Of a stretch of DNA of 64,000 bases, positions 35,564-45,300 are shown piece after piece (position 1 is the first letter of the stretch; each line of letters opens with the position of its first letter). The position numbers were made by a program, and so were the translations under genes. The stretch lies in the NCBI RefSeq assembly GCF_900094625.1, contig NZ_FMAJ01000001.1:248001-312000 (forward strand). The letters are read 5' to 3'. The DNA is from Rhizobium aethiopicum (GTDB taxonomy: Bacteria; Pseudomonadota; Alphaproteobacteria; Rhizobiales; Rhizobiaceae). A model generated the notes under the pieces. It ran no database searches. It saw only the letters and a list, made by a program, of their open reading frames with translations, and was not told where the DNA came from.

Positions 35564-36175
35564 ATGGTCGCATCGCATCTGTTGTCGCGCCGTTCTTGGA
35601 TCAGGGGAACGGTGATCGCGCTGCCGCTGACGGCGCTGATCCTTTCGGGGTGCGGGACCGCGGCCAAGAACGACACCTATGACTTGCCGAGCGCCGTCGA
35701 CGGAGACGGACCCGCGGCCAAATCCCGCCAGATCCTGATTGCCAGCCCTACGGCGCTGAGGGCGCTCGACAGTGAGCAGATCGTCATCCGCGTCTCGCCG
35801 TCAGAAATCCAATATCTCTCGCGGGCGCAGTGGGGCGACAAGCTGCCGCGCATCGTGCAGTCGAAACTGGTCGAGGCCTTCGAAAATTCGGGCAGGCTCG
35901 GCGGGGTCGGCATGCCGGGGCAGGGATTGGCGATCGATTACCAGATCGTCACCGACATCCGCTCCTTCGAGATCGACGCTTCGAGCGGCAATCAGGCGGT
36001 GGTTGAAATCTCCGCCAAGATTCTAAACGACCGCAACGGATCGGTGCGCGCTCAGAAGGTGTTCCGGGCCATGGCGCCGGCGGGCGGCGACAATCCGGGC
36101 TTCGTCAAGGGACTCGACCGCGCATTTTCCGCGGTGGTTTCGGAGATCGTCAGCTGGACGTTGCGCTCAATCTGA
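35564..36175 (+). CDS. ABC-type transport auxiliary lipoprotein (PqiC-like)
   Basis: 203 residues. The signal sequence ends in lipobox LILSGC (Cys near residue 30). The domain that follows (ILIASPTALRALDSEQIVIRV, IQYLSRAQWGDKLPRIVQSK, LVEAFENSG) is the ABC_trans_aux / PqiC family found with MCE systems, and is probably outer-membrane anchored. It closes the Mla-type operon 21 bases after mlaD, so it likely receives lipid from the MlaD tunnel in place of the OmpC-MlaA complex of E. coli. After it, 36176-36406 carries nothing I can support. Confidence 0.9.
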   Translation: MVASHLLSRRSWIRGTVIALPLTALILSGCGTAAKNDTYDLPSAVDGDGPAAKSRQILIASPTALRALDSEQIVIRVSPSEIQYLSRAQWGDKLPRIVQSKLVEAFENSGRLGGVGMPGQGLAIDYQIVTDIRSFEIDASSGNQAVVEISAKILNDRNGSVRAQKVFRAMAPAGGDNPGFVKGLDRAFSAVVSEIVSWTLRSI

Positions 36176-36406
36176 GATGGCGTTTCGTGACTGTCGCGTC
36201 GACATCACCGGTTGCTGATCTGAAAAATATATGGGGCCGGCAGATTGGCGTCCACCGTGTTGAATTTCTCCACGAATCTATGGAATGCATCATGTTAGCG
36301 CTGTCAGGCTGCTGCAATTGCCATGTGATCGCGCAAGACCGGCAAAACCTGGAGGTCGCTTTCGGGTAGTGAAAACGCGTCCCGATCCTTCGGCTTCGCT
36401 CGCCGG

Positions 36407-37282
36407 TTACTTCGTCGGCTGCGCATCCGTCATCGTCGCGGCAGGCTGACTGCCTGGCGTTGTGGAGGCAGTGGCGGTAGGTGATGACGGGAGGGTGCTG
36501 TCCAGCAGGCCTGCCATCTTGTCGTCGCGCAGGCTTGCGGTCTTTTCGCCCATCACGACGCCGACGACACGGCGGCCGTCCTTCAACGCCGAGGTCACGA
36601 CATTGTAGCCCGAGGCATCGGTGTAGCCTGTCTTGATGCCGTCGACACCGTTATAGCGATACATGAGATTGTTGTGGCCGCGCAGTTTCATGCCTCGGAA
36701 CTGGAAGCCGCGCATCGAGAAGAGCTTGAACTCTTCGGGAAAATCCCGCATCAGCGAAACGCCGAGGGTCGCCATATCACGCGCTGTGGTGACCTGCTGC
36801 GGATCGGGAAGGCCGGATGGGTTCTTGAAGACCGTGTCCTTCATCCCCAGCTGGCGCGCCTTGTCGGTCATGACAGTGGCAAAAGCCTGTTCGGAGCCGC
36901 CGAGTTGTTCAGCAATCGCCACGGCAGAATCGTTGGCAGACAGCACGACGATGCTTTCGACCGCTTCACGCAACGTCACCTTGCGGCCGGCGCCAACGGC
37001 GAGCTTGAAGGGTTCCTTGCTCTCGGCATTTTCCGACATGGTTAGCTTCTGGTCCCAGGTGAGGCGTCCATCGTGCAGCGCCTCGAAAGCGAGATAGAGC
37101 GTCATCATCTTGGTCAGCGAGGCGGGATAGTTGAGCTCGTCCTGGTTGGAGGCTTCGAGGACCTGACCGGACTGGGCATCGACGACGAAGCTTGCCTGGC
37201 CGGCCTCGGCCGGAATGAAAGCGCCCATCAGCAGGGTGGACGAGAGCGCGATGGCAAGGAGCCGGGATGTCGTGATGGTCAT
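36407..37282 (-). CDS. D-alanyl-D-alanine carboxypeptidase (peptidase S11, DacA-like)
   Basis: 291 residues with a signal peptide (MTITTSRLLAIALSSTLLMG, cleavage near AEA-GQA). All three penicillin-binding motifs are present: Ser55-xx-Lys58 (ASLTK), Ser115-Ala-Asn117 and KTG in DGIKTGYTD near residue 218. The enzyme trims the terminal D-Ala of peptidoglycan stem peptides in the periplasm. It lacks the C-terminal PBP5_C domain and amphipathic anchor; instead it has a low-complexity Thr/Pro/Ala tail, so it is probably soluble. It is transcribed alone. Confidence 0.93.
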   Translation of the reverse strand: MTITTSRLLAIALSSTLLMGAFIPAEAGQASFVVDAQSGQVLEASNQDELNYPASLTKMMTLYLAFEALHDGRLTWDQKLTMSENAESKEPFKLAVGAGRKVTLREAVESIVVLSANDSAVAIAEQLGGSEQAFATVMTDKARQLGMKDTVFKNPSGLPDPQQVTTARDMATLGVSLMRDFPEEFKLFSMRGFQFRGMKLRGHNNLMYRYNGVDGIKTGYTDASGYNVVTSALKDGRRVVGVVMGEKTASLRDDKMAGLLDSTLPSSPTATASTTPGSQPAATMTDAQPTK

Positions 37283-37431
37283 CGTTATTGCTGTCTCTTT
37301 CGTTGGACGGCCGCGGAGCCGTTGGCTTTAAAACGCAAGCGGATCGAAAAAGTTTGTGACCGAATGAAGGACGGAGAGCAATAAAAAAGGCCCATCCACA
37401 GATGATACCTTTTGTCTCGGCACGGTCGGTT

Positions 37432-37460
37432 TTGACAATCGCGCGTATGGCCCGTAGAAA
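37432..37460 (+). promoter_or_regulatory. Putative promoter of the GlyRS-like gene
   Basis: TTGACA (37432-37437), a 17-base spacer and TAGAAA (37455-37460). Transcription should start near 37467, at the ATG of a 33-codon frame, giving a leader of about 186 bases before the main start codon. Confidence 0.5.
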
Positions 37461-37466
37461 TTCATC

Positions 37467-37568
37467 ATGAGCATGAAGAGCGCGCCTTTCTCCTACCATG
37501 ACCGCACCTGCCCGCAGGTCGCGATGGCGCGCGCCCTTGGCGGACGAGGTCTCCGCGTCCTGCTGTGA
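37467..37568 (+). CDS. Possible leader peptide upstream of the GlyRS-like gene
   Basis: A 33-codon frame starting MSMKSAPFSYHDRTCPQV and ending GGRGLRVLL before TGA. Its ATG coincides with the predicted transcription start, so it could be translated without a ribosome site. The end of the frame contains GGACG, which can pair with CGTCC segments just downstream, and a strong hairpin (CGTCCGGC with GCCGGACG, about 37583-37602) follows. There is no U-tract. The region 37283-37652 contains nothing else recognisable. Whether this frame is translated is unknown. Confidence 0.3.
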   Translation: MSMKSAPFSYHDRTCPQVAMARALGGRGLRVLL

Positions 37569-37652
37569 CGTCCGGGCGCTGCATGCGTCCGGCGCGCCGC
37601 CGGACGTAAAGCCCTCACCACATCAATCAGGGTTGCCAGGGAGACAGGCGCC

Positions 37653-38402
37653 GTGCTCAATATTTATCATGTCAATTCGCTCGTCCATTGGGAGGAGCGC
37701 GAGATCCATCTGCGCAATCATATGATCGCCTTCTTCTCGCAAGAGGTCCGCAGTTTTCTCAGATCCGTCAATCCGGCCTGGGATGTCAGGAGGGTCGAGG
37801 CGCCGGCGCTGATGCCGCGGGCGCTGGTTTCAAGCGCCTATTCGAATGGCGATATCTGGGTTCAGGAACAGCTGTCGGCCGGCGATGCCGCGCTGGTGCT
37901 GCGACCGGAGACGACGCCGTCGACCTATGCCTATATGCAGCATATTCTCGGAAATCACTCAAGGACGCGTCTGCCGCTCTGCGTCTGGCAGGCGGGCCGG
38001 TCCTATCGCCGCGAGCAGGAGCAGCCGACGAAACATATGCGGCTGAAGGAGTTCTGGCAGCTCGAATTTCAATGCGCCTTCACCGCCGGCAGCGGCAACG
38101 ACTATCACGCGGCCTGCCTCGAACCGGTGCGCCGCATGATCGCCTCGCTGATCCACCTGCCGACGCGGGTCGTGCCCTCCGACCGGCTGCCGGCCTATTC
38201 CGAGGTGACGATGGATATCGAGGTCGATAACGGCGACAAGTGGATGGAGGTCTGCTCGATCTCGAGACGCACTGACTTTCCGCAGCGTTACCGGTCGCAA
38301 CCGAAGCAGGGACCTGCTATCCAGCACGACGTCTTCGTGCTCGAAATCGCCATCGGTCTCGACCGTTGCGTCTACAACTGGGGCATAGCGGCTGACGGGT
38401 GA
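37653..38402 (+). CDS. Stand-alone class II aminoacyl-tRNA synthetase catalytic domain (GlyRS-like)
   Basis: 249 residues from a GTG start after AGGGAGAC. The class II motifs are visible: a motif 1-like helix/strand (RRVEAPALMPRAL), LRPETTPSTYAYMQ with motif 2 VWQAGRSYRREQEQPTKHMR and LKEFWQLEFQC, and motif 3 EIAIGLDRCVY at the end. The arrangement is closest to the eukaryotic/archaeal type of glycyl-tRNA synthetase, yet there is no anticodon-binding domain. Rhizobia normally charge tRNA-Gly with the separate GlyQ/GlyS enzyme. It may activate an amino acid for another carrier, as the SerRS-like carrier-protein ligases do (inference). The 280 bases after it are noncoding. Confidence 0.75.
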   Translation: MLNIYHVNSLVHWEEREIHLRNHMIAFFSQEVRSFLRSVNPAWDVRRVEAPALMPRALVSSAYSNGDIWVQEQLSAGDAALVLRPETTPSTYAYMQHILGNHSRTRLPLCVWQAGRSYRREQEQPTKHMRLKEFWQLEFQCAFTAGSGNDYHAACLEPVRRMIASLIHLPTRVVPSDRLPAYSEVTMDIEVDNGDKWMEVCSISRRTDFPQRYRSQPKQGPAIQHDVFVLEIAIGLDRCVYNWGIAADG

Positions 38403-38682
38403 GAGGCGGAACACCGGGACAGAATGGCGGTCCCGATGTCCCCTGCTGTTGTTCACGAATTTTCCACTGCACTTCGAACTGCTGCAGGCGTGGGACACGG
38501 ATGTTGAAAGTCTGGTCAAATCGGCAACAAACAGTCGAGCGGAAATATGACGACTGGGGACAGAGGCCGATCCTGGCCGAACGGCTGCGGGAGGTGCCAG
38601 GAGATCGACGAGGCGCTGATCGTCAAGTTTACAGGACCGATTGCCTGTTTCCGATTTGATCTCAGGTGTTTTTGCCAGAGCC

Positions 38683-39243
38683 TTATGAAAAGGCAATGTC
38701 GACGGCGGGGCGGACCTCTACCATCGCGTCGCCCGCATCGAAACCGTGAAGCGTTTCGTTGTGGTGGGCGACAATCTCGGAGAAACCAAGGGTCGCCGTG
38801 TCGCCGGTTGTGTGGCCGTCGGCAACCAAGGTCACGTCATAACCGAGCGAAACGGCACGCCTAACGGTCGTGTCGACGCAGAATTGCGACATGCAGCCGC
38901 CGACGACGAGGTGGGTAATCGAACGTTCTTGCAAGCGGTCGGCAAGATCGGTCCCGAAGAAGGAGTCGGCGCTTTTCTTACGCACGACGACGTCACCTGT
39001 TTGCGGCGCAATCTCGCGGCGCAGCGCCCAACCCGGCGTGCCCACGGCCAATCGATGACCGGTATCGCCATCATGTTGCACCAGCACGATCGGCACGCCG
39101 GCCTGTCGCGCCTTTTCCTTGAGCAACGCCAGTCGAGCAACGGTCTCATGAAGTGCGGAATCGACCTCGGCTTGGCGCTCCGGCGTCGCCTTTCCGGAGA
39201 GAATTGCATTCTGCACATCGATAATCAAAAGGGCCTTGGTCAT
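38683..39243 (-). CDS. Cysteine hydrolase, isochorismatase family
   Basis: 186 residues with the family triad: Asp in ALLIIDVQNAIL (residue 9), Lys in VVRKKSADSFFGTDL and the nucleophilic Cys in VVGGCMSQFCVDTT. The cis-peptide segment after the lysine is also typical. Members hydrolyse isochorismate, nicotinamide, ureido compounds or N-carbamoyl amines; the substrate cannot be told from sequence. It is monocistronic, downstream of and on the same strand as the giant GPR-like gene, but separated by about 100 bases in the opposite order, so co-transcription is possible. Confidence 0.87.
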   Translation of the reverse strand: MTKALLIIDVQNAILSGKATPERQAEVDSALHETVARLALLKEKARQAGVPIVLVQHDGDTGHRLAVGTPGWALRREIAPQTGDVVVRKKSADSFFGTDLADRLQERSITHLVVGGCMSQFCVDTTVRRAVSLGYDVTLVADGHTTGDTATLGFSEIVAHHNETLHGFDAGDAMVEVRPAVDIAFS

Positions 39244-39346
39244 TTCGTTCGCGGTTCCGGGCTGGGGAGCAGATCATACCCCGTCATCAGTCAAAGCCGC
39301 TTGACGCGCGTTCAGGCGGCTTCAGCTCCACGATATCGGCCAGACT

Positions 39347-42300
39347 TTATCTGAGCCTGCCCGCTGCATGGGCGAGCATGGTGTAAACCTTGCCCGTATC
39401 CGAGGTCAGGTAGGACTGCGTGACGGTCTGGTTCGGGTCGGTTCGGGCGACGTCGGCGAGCAGCTTTTCGAAATCACCGATATAACGGTCGACGGCAGTG
39501 CGAAATTCCGGTTCGCGGTCGTATTTGCGCTTGATCTCATCGAAGGTCTGCTGGCCCTTCAGCGTGTAGAGGCGGCGGGTGAAGACGTCGCGCTCGCCGC
39601 GCTGGTAGCGGCGCCAGAGATCGACCGAGGCATCGTGGTCGATGGCGCGTGCGATATCGACGGAGAGCGAGTTCAGCGATTCCACGACGTGGCGCGGATT
39701 GCGGGTATCGCCGCTGCGTGCGGCCGGTGCTGCCGTTTCCGCCGCGCGGGCGGGAGGACGGGCGGGGGCCTCGCCCGCAGCCTCTTCACGGGATGCGCCG
39801 CGCAGAAGATCGCTGATCCAGCCGCCGCCTTCCTGGGTTGGTTCCTGGCGCCCCAACTCCTTACGAGCGGGGGCGGGCTGCTGGGCGGCACGCTGAGGGG
39901 CGACGGCCGGAGCGGCCGGAGCGACCGGTGCAATCGTTCCGCGCAGACCCGCCGCTTCGATCGGCGGGGGCGCTGCCGGCTGCGGCGGCTGGGGCGCGAT
40001 CGGCTGGGTCGGGCGCTGAGCCGGCTGTGCCTGGGCAAGCGAGCGGGCGACGGGCTGGGAGAGCTCAAGCTGCTGGCTGGAGCGGCCGACGAGCTGGGAG
40101 ATATCCTGCAGCGCCTTGATCTGTTCGGCGACGGCGCGGCGCATGGCCGAGGCGCTTTCCTTGGCTTCCTCGGGCAGGTCGAAGGCGCCGCGCTTCAGTT
40201 CGGCGCGGGTGGCGTCCAGTTCGCTGCGGATGTCGGCAGCCGAGCGGCGGATGTCCTCGGTGGCGCCGGAGAAGCGGTCGACGGCATCCTCGATCGCCTC
40301 GCGCAGCGATTCCCGCATGTGCTGGGCGGCACCATCGGAGGCACGGCCGGCTTCGCCGAGCATACGTTCGACTTCCGACAGCGAGGCGGTGAGGCCGCCG
40401 CGAATACGATTGGAGAGATCGCCGGAACGGCGCTCGACATTGGCGAAGGTGCTGTCGATCGTGGTATTGGCTTCGTCGCCGGCGCGGGTGATTGCCTCGC
40501 GCATCGTCTCGGCGGCTTCCTGGGCGCGCTTCTCGGTTTCCGTCAGAATGCGGCCGATATCGGCAAAGGACGATTGCACGCCCTGGCGCAGATTGCCGGT
40601 GACCTGGGTGGAGCGCTGCTCGGCCCGCTCGAACACGGTTTCGATCATGCCGCCGAGGCCGCGCATGGTCTTTTCAATCTCGTCGGAGCGTTGGACCAGG
40701 CTGACGGAGAGGGCCTGCAGTGCGCCTTCACGCTCCTCGAGCGTCGAGGCGAGGTTGGACTGGGCGGCACCCAAAAGCTGTGAGGCTTGGGTCAGAACCT
40801 TGGAATGGTCGTCGAAGCGGCCGATGATGCTGCCGACCTGGGCCAGCGTCTGACCAGAGATGTCGGAGAGGCGGTCGACCTTGCCTTCGAGAAGCCTGGT
40901 CGAGGCGTTGACCATTTCGGCAGCCTTGGTGGCTGAGTCGGCAAAGCGCGTCGTGGTTTCGCCGAGGCGCCCGTCGACGCTCGTCAGCTGCTCGGCGGCG
41001 CGGTTCATCATCATCGCCATCGCCGCGCTGCTTTCCGACATGCGCTGAACCAGGCCGTTGACGTTGCCGACCAGGCTGTTCTCTATGGCGCTGACAGCGT
41101 TGGCGACATTCTCGGTGCGGGCGGCAACGGCGCTGGCAAGCGCTTCGTTTTCGGCGCGCAGACGGTCGGCGCTGAGGTTGGCTGCGGCGGTGATGCGGGC
41201 AGCGGCCTGCTCGCCGGCATCGGTGTAGCGATCGATGATCGGCCGGGCCGTTTCGTCGAGGATGCGGGTCAGTTCGACAGAGCGGCTCGAAAGCATCGAG
41301 TTGAGGTCGCGGGTGCGGTCCTCAAGCGTCGAGCGGATCGAGTTGCCGCGCGCTTCGAGCGCCCGGTCGACGTCGGAGAGGGTGGTATCGATCTCGCGGA
41401 CACGTTCCTCGAGATTGGAGCGGATGGCGCTGCTGCGAGCTTCGAGCGCCCGCTCGACATCGGCCATGGTGGCGGAAATCTCGCTTCCCGCCTTCGACAG
41501 CGTCGTGCGGATGGTTTCGCCGCGCGCCTCGAGAGACTGGCCGGCATCCGAGAGGGCCCTGGAAATGGCATTGACCTGGGTGCCGACGATACTCTCGGCC
41601 TCGGCGACCTTGTTGACGATGGCATTTCCGGCTTCCGAAAAGGTCTGGGCGACCGCCGCGGCCTGGGTTGCCAGGCGGTTCTGAGCTTCGGCGACCCGGG
41701 TGACGATCTGCGACGAGCGCTCATCCATGGTGCGGGTGAATTCGTCGCTTTTCGCATTGAGATCCTCGGCGAACTGCTGGCCGGTCTTGCCGAGCAGTTC
41801 TGTGGTTCTCGTGGCTTCGCCTTCCATTCCCTGGGCTGCTTCGGCCACCGCGCTGCGCAGCGTCGAGGCGAGGCCGGCGGCCTTGCCTTCGATGGTGCGG
41901 TTGACGGCGTCGAGGCCGACGGTCAACGCACGATCCATGGTGGAGAGGCGTTCCTCGATGCGTTCATTGCCGCGGTCGAGGGTTTCGCCGAGACTTGCCG
42001 TGCGGCCCTCGATGGCGTCCGCCAGCGTGGTCGTGCGGTTATCCAGCGTCTCGGCCAGAGTGGCGGTGCGGCTGTCGATTGCCTGCGTCAGATTTGCAGC
42101 GCTGCCCTGCAGTGTCGCCGAGATTCGTTGGGTGGCGTCGTCACCGAGCGCGCCGAGACGGGAAATGCCATCGGCTAGCACGCCGGAGAGCTGACTGCTG
42201 GCGGCTTCGACTTTTTCAGCAACACCGCCGACGCCGTCACGTATGCGGGTCTCGATGGCCGTAAGGCCGGTTTCCATACGAGAACCGGTTTCTTCAAGAC

Positions 42301-45300
42301 GTCCCGCGAGGTTTTCGACCGACCGGTCGAGGTGGGCGGAAAGGTTCTGGGCAGAGCTCGAAATCGAGTTTGCCGCTTCCTGGAAGCGGCCGGCGATCTG
42401 ACCGGCACCGGCGTGCATGCGATCTTCCAATGTCTGGGCGCCGGCATCGATCGCCTTGCGGATCGAGGCTTCACGGTCTTCAAGCGACATTTCGAGCATG
42501 CTGACGCTCGTCGCCACCGAAGTGCCGATGTTGGTCGCCTGTTCGGTGAGCGTATCGCTGATTTGCGCATGGGCCTGGCTCAGCGACAGCTCGATGGCAT
42601 TGCCGCGATCCTCAAGCGTCGTGCGGATGCGCTCATGGGCGGAAGCGAGCCCGCCTTCGATGCGCGCCGCGGCCTCCTCGGCCATCCCTCCGAGCCGCGC
42701 ATGGGCATCGCTCAGACGGCCGTCGATCCGGCCGGTCAAGCCGCCGACGAGATCCTCAAAACGGGCACCGCCCGCATCGAGAACGCCAGAAAGCGTGGCG
42801 CTGTGCTCGGCAAGTGCGGATTCAAGCCGTCGCTGATTGTCGGCATAGGCGTTGTGAATGGCGTCCGTCTTGTCGGCAAAGGCGCCCGCGACACGCGCTT
42901 CGGCGCTGGTGACTGCCTCCATGATCGCATTGCTGCGCGCTTCAAGCGCGCTGTCGAAGCGGCTCTGGTTGTCGTCGAGCGAGATGGCAAGCGCCATGGT
43001 CTTTTCGTCAAGCGTATCGGTGAGCCGGTCATGGCTTGCCGTTACGGCGCCGATGAGCGCGGCGCTGCGGTGTCCCAGGGCCTCTTCGAGGCGAAGCTGA
43101 CCCTCGGCCAGCGAAGCGGCCAGCGCGCCGGCCTTCTGGTCGAGCACGCCGTTCAGGCGTTCATGCGTGCCGGAGACCGCATTGGTGATCGCATCGGCGC
43201 CTGATGTCAGCGTCTCCTCGAGGCGGCTCTGGCTCTCGTTCAGCGAGATCGCAAGTGCCATTGCACGATCGTCGAGCGTCTCTGACAGGCGGTCATGGGT
43301 GGCGGAAACCGCATTGAGGAAGGATTCCGAGCGGCTCTCCAGCGTGTCCTGCAGGCGGTTCTGGCCTTCGTTCAGGGAGGCGGCGATGGCCGACGCCTTC
43401 TCGTCGAGGGTTTCGGCGATACGCTCATGCGTACCGGAGACGGCCTTGAGGAAAGCTTCGGAGCGGACTTCCAGCGTGTCTTCGATCCGCGACCGGTTCT
43501 CGTTGAGAGAGATTGCCAGCGCCATCGCCTTCTCGTCGAGCGTCTCCGATAGGCGGTCATGGGTGCCGGATACGGCATTCAGCAGTGCTGCCGACCGGGT
43601 CTGCAGCGTGTCCTCGATGCGGGCCTGGCCTTCGGTCAGTGAGATCGCAAGCGCCATGGCCTTTTCGTCGAGGGTCTCGGAAAGACGCTCATGGTTGCCG
43701 GATACGGCATTCAGCAGGGCCGCCGAGCCGGTTTCGAGCGTATTTTCGATGCGCGCCTGGGTCTCGCTGAGCGAGTTGGCAAACGCCGCTGCCTTACCTT
43801 CCAGCGTCTCGGCAAACAGGTCATGGGTGCCGGAGACGGCGTTCAGCAGGCCAGCGGAACCGGTTTCGAGCGTTTGCTCAATGCGGGCCTGGCTTTCGCT
43901 CAAGGAAATGGCCAGCGCCATCGCCTTTTCATCCAAGGTTTCCGCAAGCCGTTCGCTCGTGCCGGACACGCTGCTCAACAACGCTTCGGCGCGCGTTCCG
44001 AGCGCATCTTCGATGCGGGCGTGGCGTTCGTCGAGCGAGGTCGTCAGGGCCGCCGCCTTCGTGTCCAGCGTTTCCGACAGGCGATCATGGGTGCCCGAGA
44101 CGGCGCTGAGGAAGGCTGTGGAACGGGTTTCGAGCGTATCCTCGATGCGGCTCTGGCTTTCGTTCAAGGAGATGGCGAGCGCCATTGCCTTTTCGTCGAG
44201 CGTTTCGGAGAGGCGGTCATGGGTGCCGGAAACGGCGTTGAGGAAGGCGGTGGAACGGGTTTCCAGCGTGTCTTCGATGCGGCTCTGGCTTTCATTCAAG
44301 GAGATGGCGAGGGCCATCGCCTTTTCGTCAAGCGTTTCCGCAAGACGGTCATGAGTGCCCGAAACGGCGTTGATGATGGCGTCGGAGCGCGTCGTCAGCG
44401 CTTCCTCGAAGCGGCCGTGGTGGGTGGTCAGCGCATCGACCAGTGCGCCACCGCGCTCCGCCATGACGCTGTCGATACGCTCGTGGGCTGTGCCGAGCGC
44501 TTCCCGGATTTCTGCGGCGCGCGCTGTCAGCACGCCGGTCAGTTCCTCGGCGCGGCCGCCGAAGGCCGCGGTGACCTGCTCGGTGCCGGCGGCAACGGCA
44601 GTCGTCAAATCGGTGGTGGTGGTGCGCAGCGTGTCGCGGAATTCGGCCGAGCGGGCCTGAAGATTGTTCTGCAGGTCGGAGGTGCCCGATGCAAGGGCCA
44701 GCGCGATGTCCGAAGTGGCGCCCTGCAGTGCCGAGCTCAGTTCGCCGGTGCGGCTGGCGAGCGCGGTGGTAATTTCTTCGGTGCGGCTGTTGAGCGTGCT
44801 CTCCAGCACTTCATGGCCGGTAGCAAGCGCAGTAGCAAGTGCCAGCGACTGGTCGGTCATCGAGGAACCGATCCGGTCGATGCTGGAGCTCAGGATGCCC
44901 TCGATCGAATCCGAACCGCCGCTCAGCGTCTCGTTGATGCGGGCAAGGCTCTCCATCAGCTTGGTGTCGAGCGACCCGGTACGCTTGTCGAAAGCGCTGG
45001 TGAATTCGGCGACACGCTCGTCGAAGGCGGTCGACAGCTGGGCAACGGTCGTCTGCAGCCGCTCCTCGAAGAAGCCGGAGCGAAGGTCGAGATCCATGAC
45101 GGCGTCGTCGGCAGTGCTCTGCAGGCTCTGGCGGAAGCTTGCACCCTTTTCGTCGAGCGCGCTATTCAGCTTCGACAATACGTCGTCAAGGGTCCCGCCG
45201 ATGGTGCGTTCGCCCGATGTCAGGCTCTCGTTGATCTCGCGGGTGCGGGCGATCAGGATTTCGTTCAGCTGATGCGTGCGCTCGTTCAGTGCCGCGTTCA

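Noticed and set aside
36187..36369. A 60-codon plus-strand frame after the Mla operon
   Set aside because: No ribosome site, no family resemblance, ordinary length for a random open frame in GC-rich DNA.
38403..38682. Short frames after the GlyRS-like gene
   Set aside because: Two overlapping frames without ribosome sites or similarity; treated as noncoding.
42866..44317. CRISPR-like periodic repeats
   Set aside because: The 132-base period is entirely coding, with no repeat-spacer structure and no cas genes.
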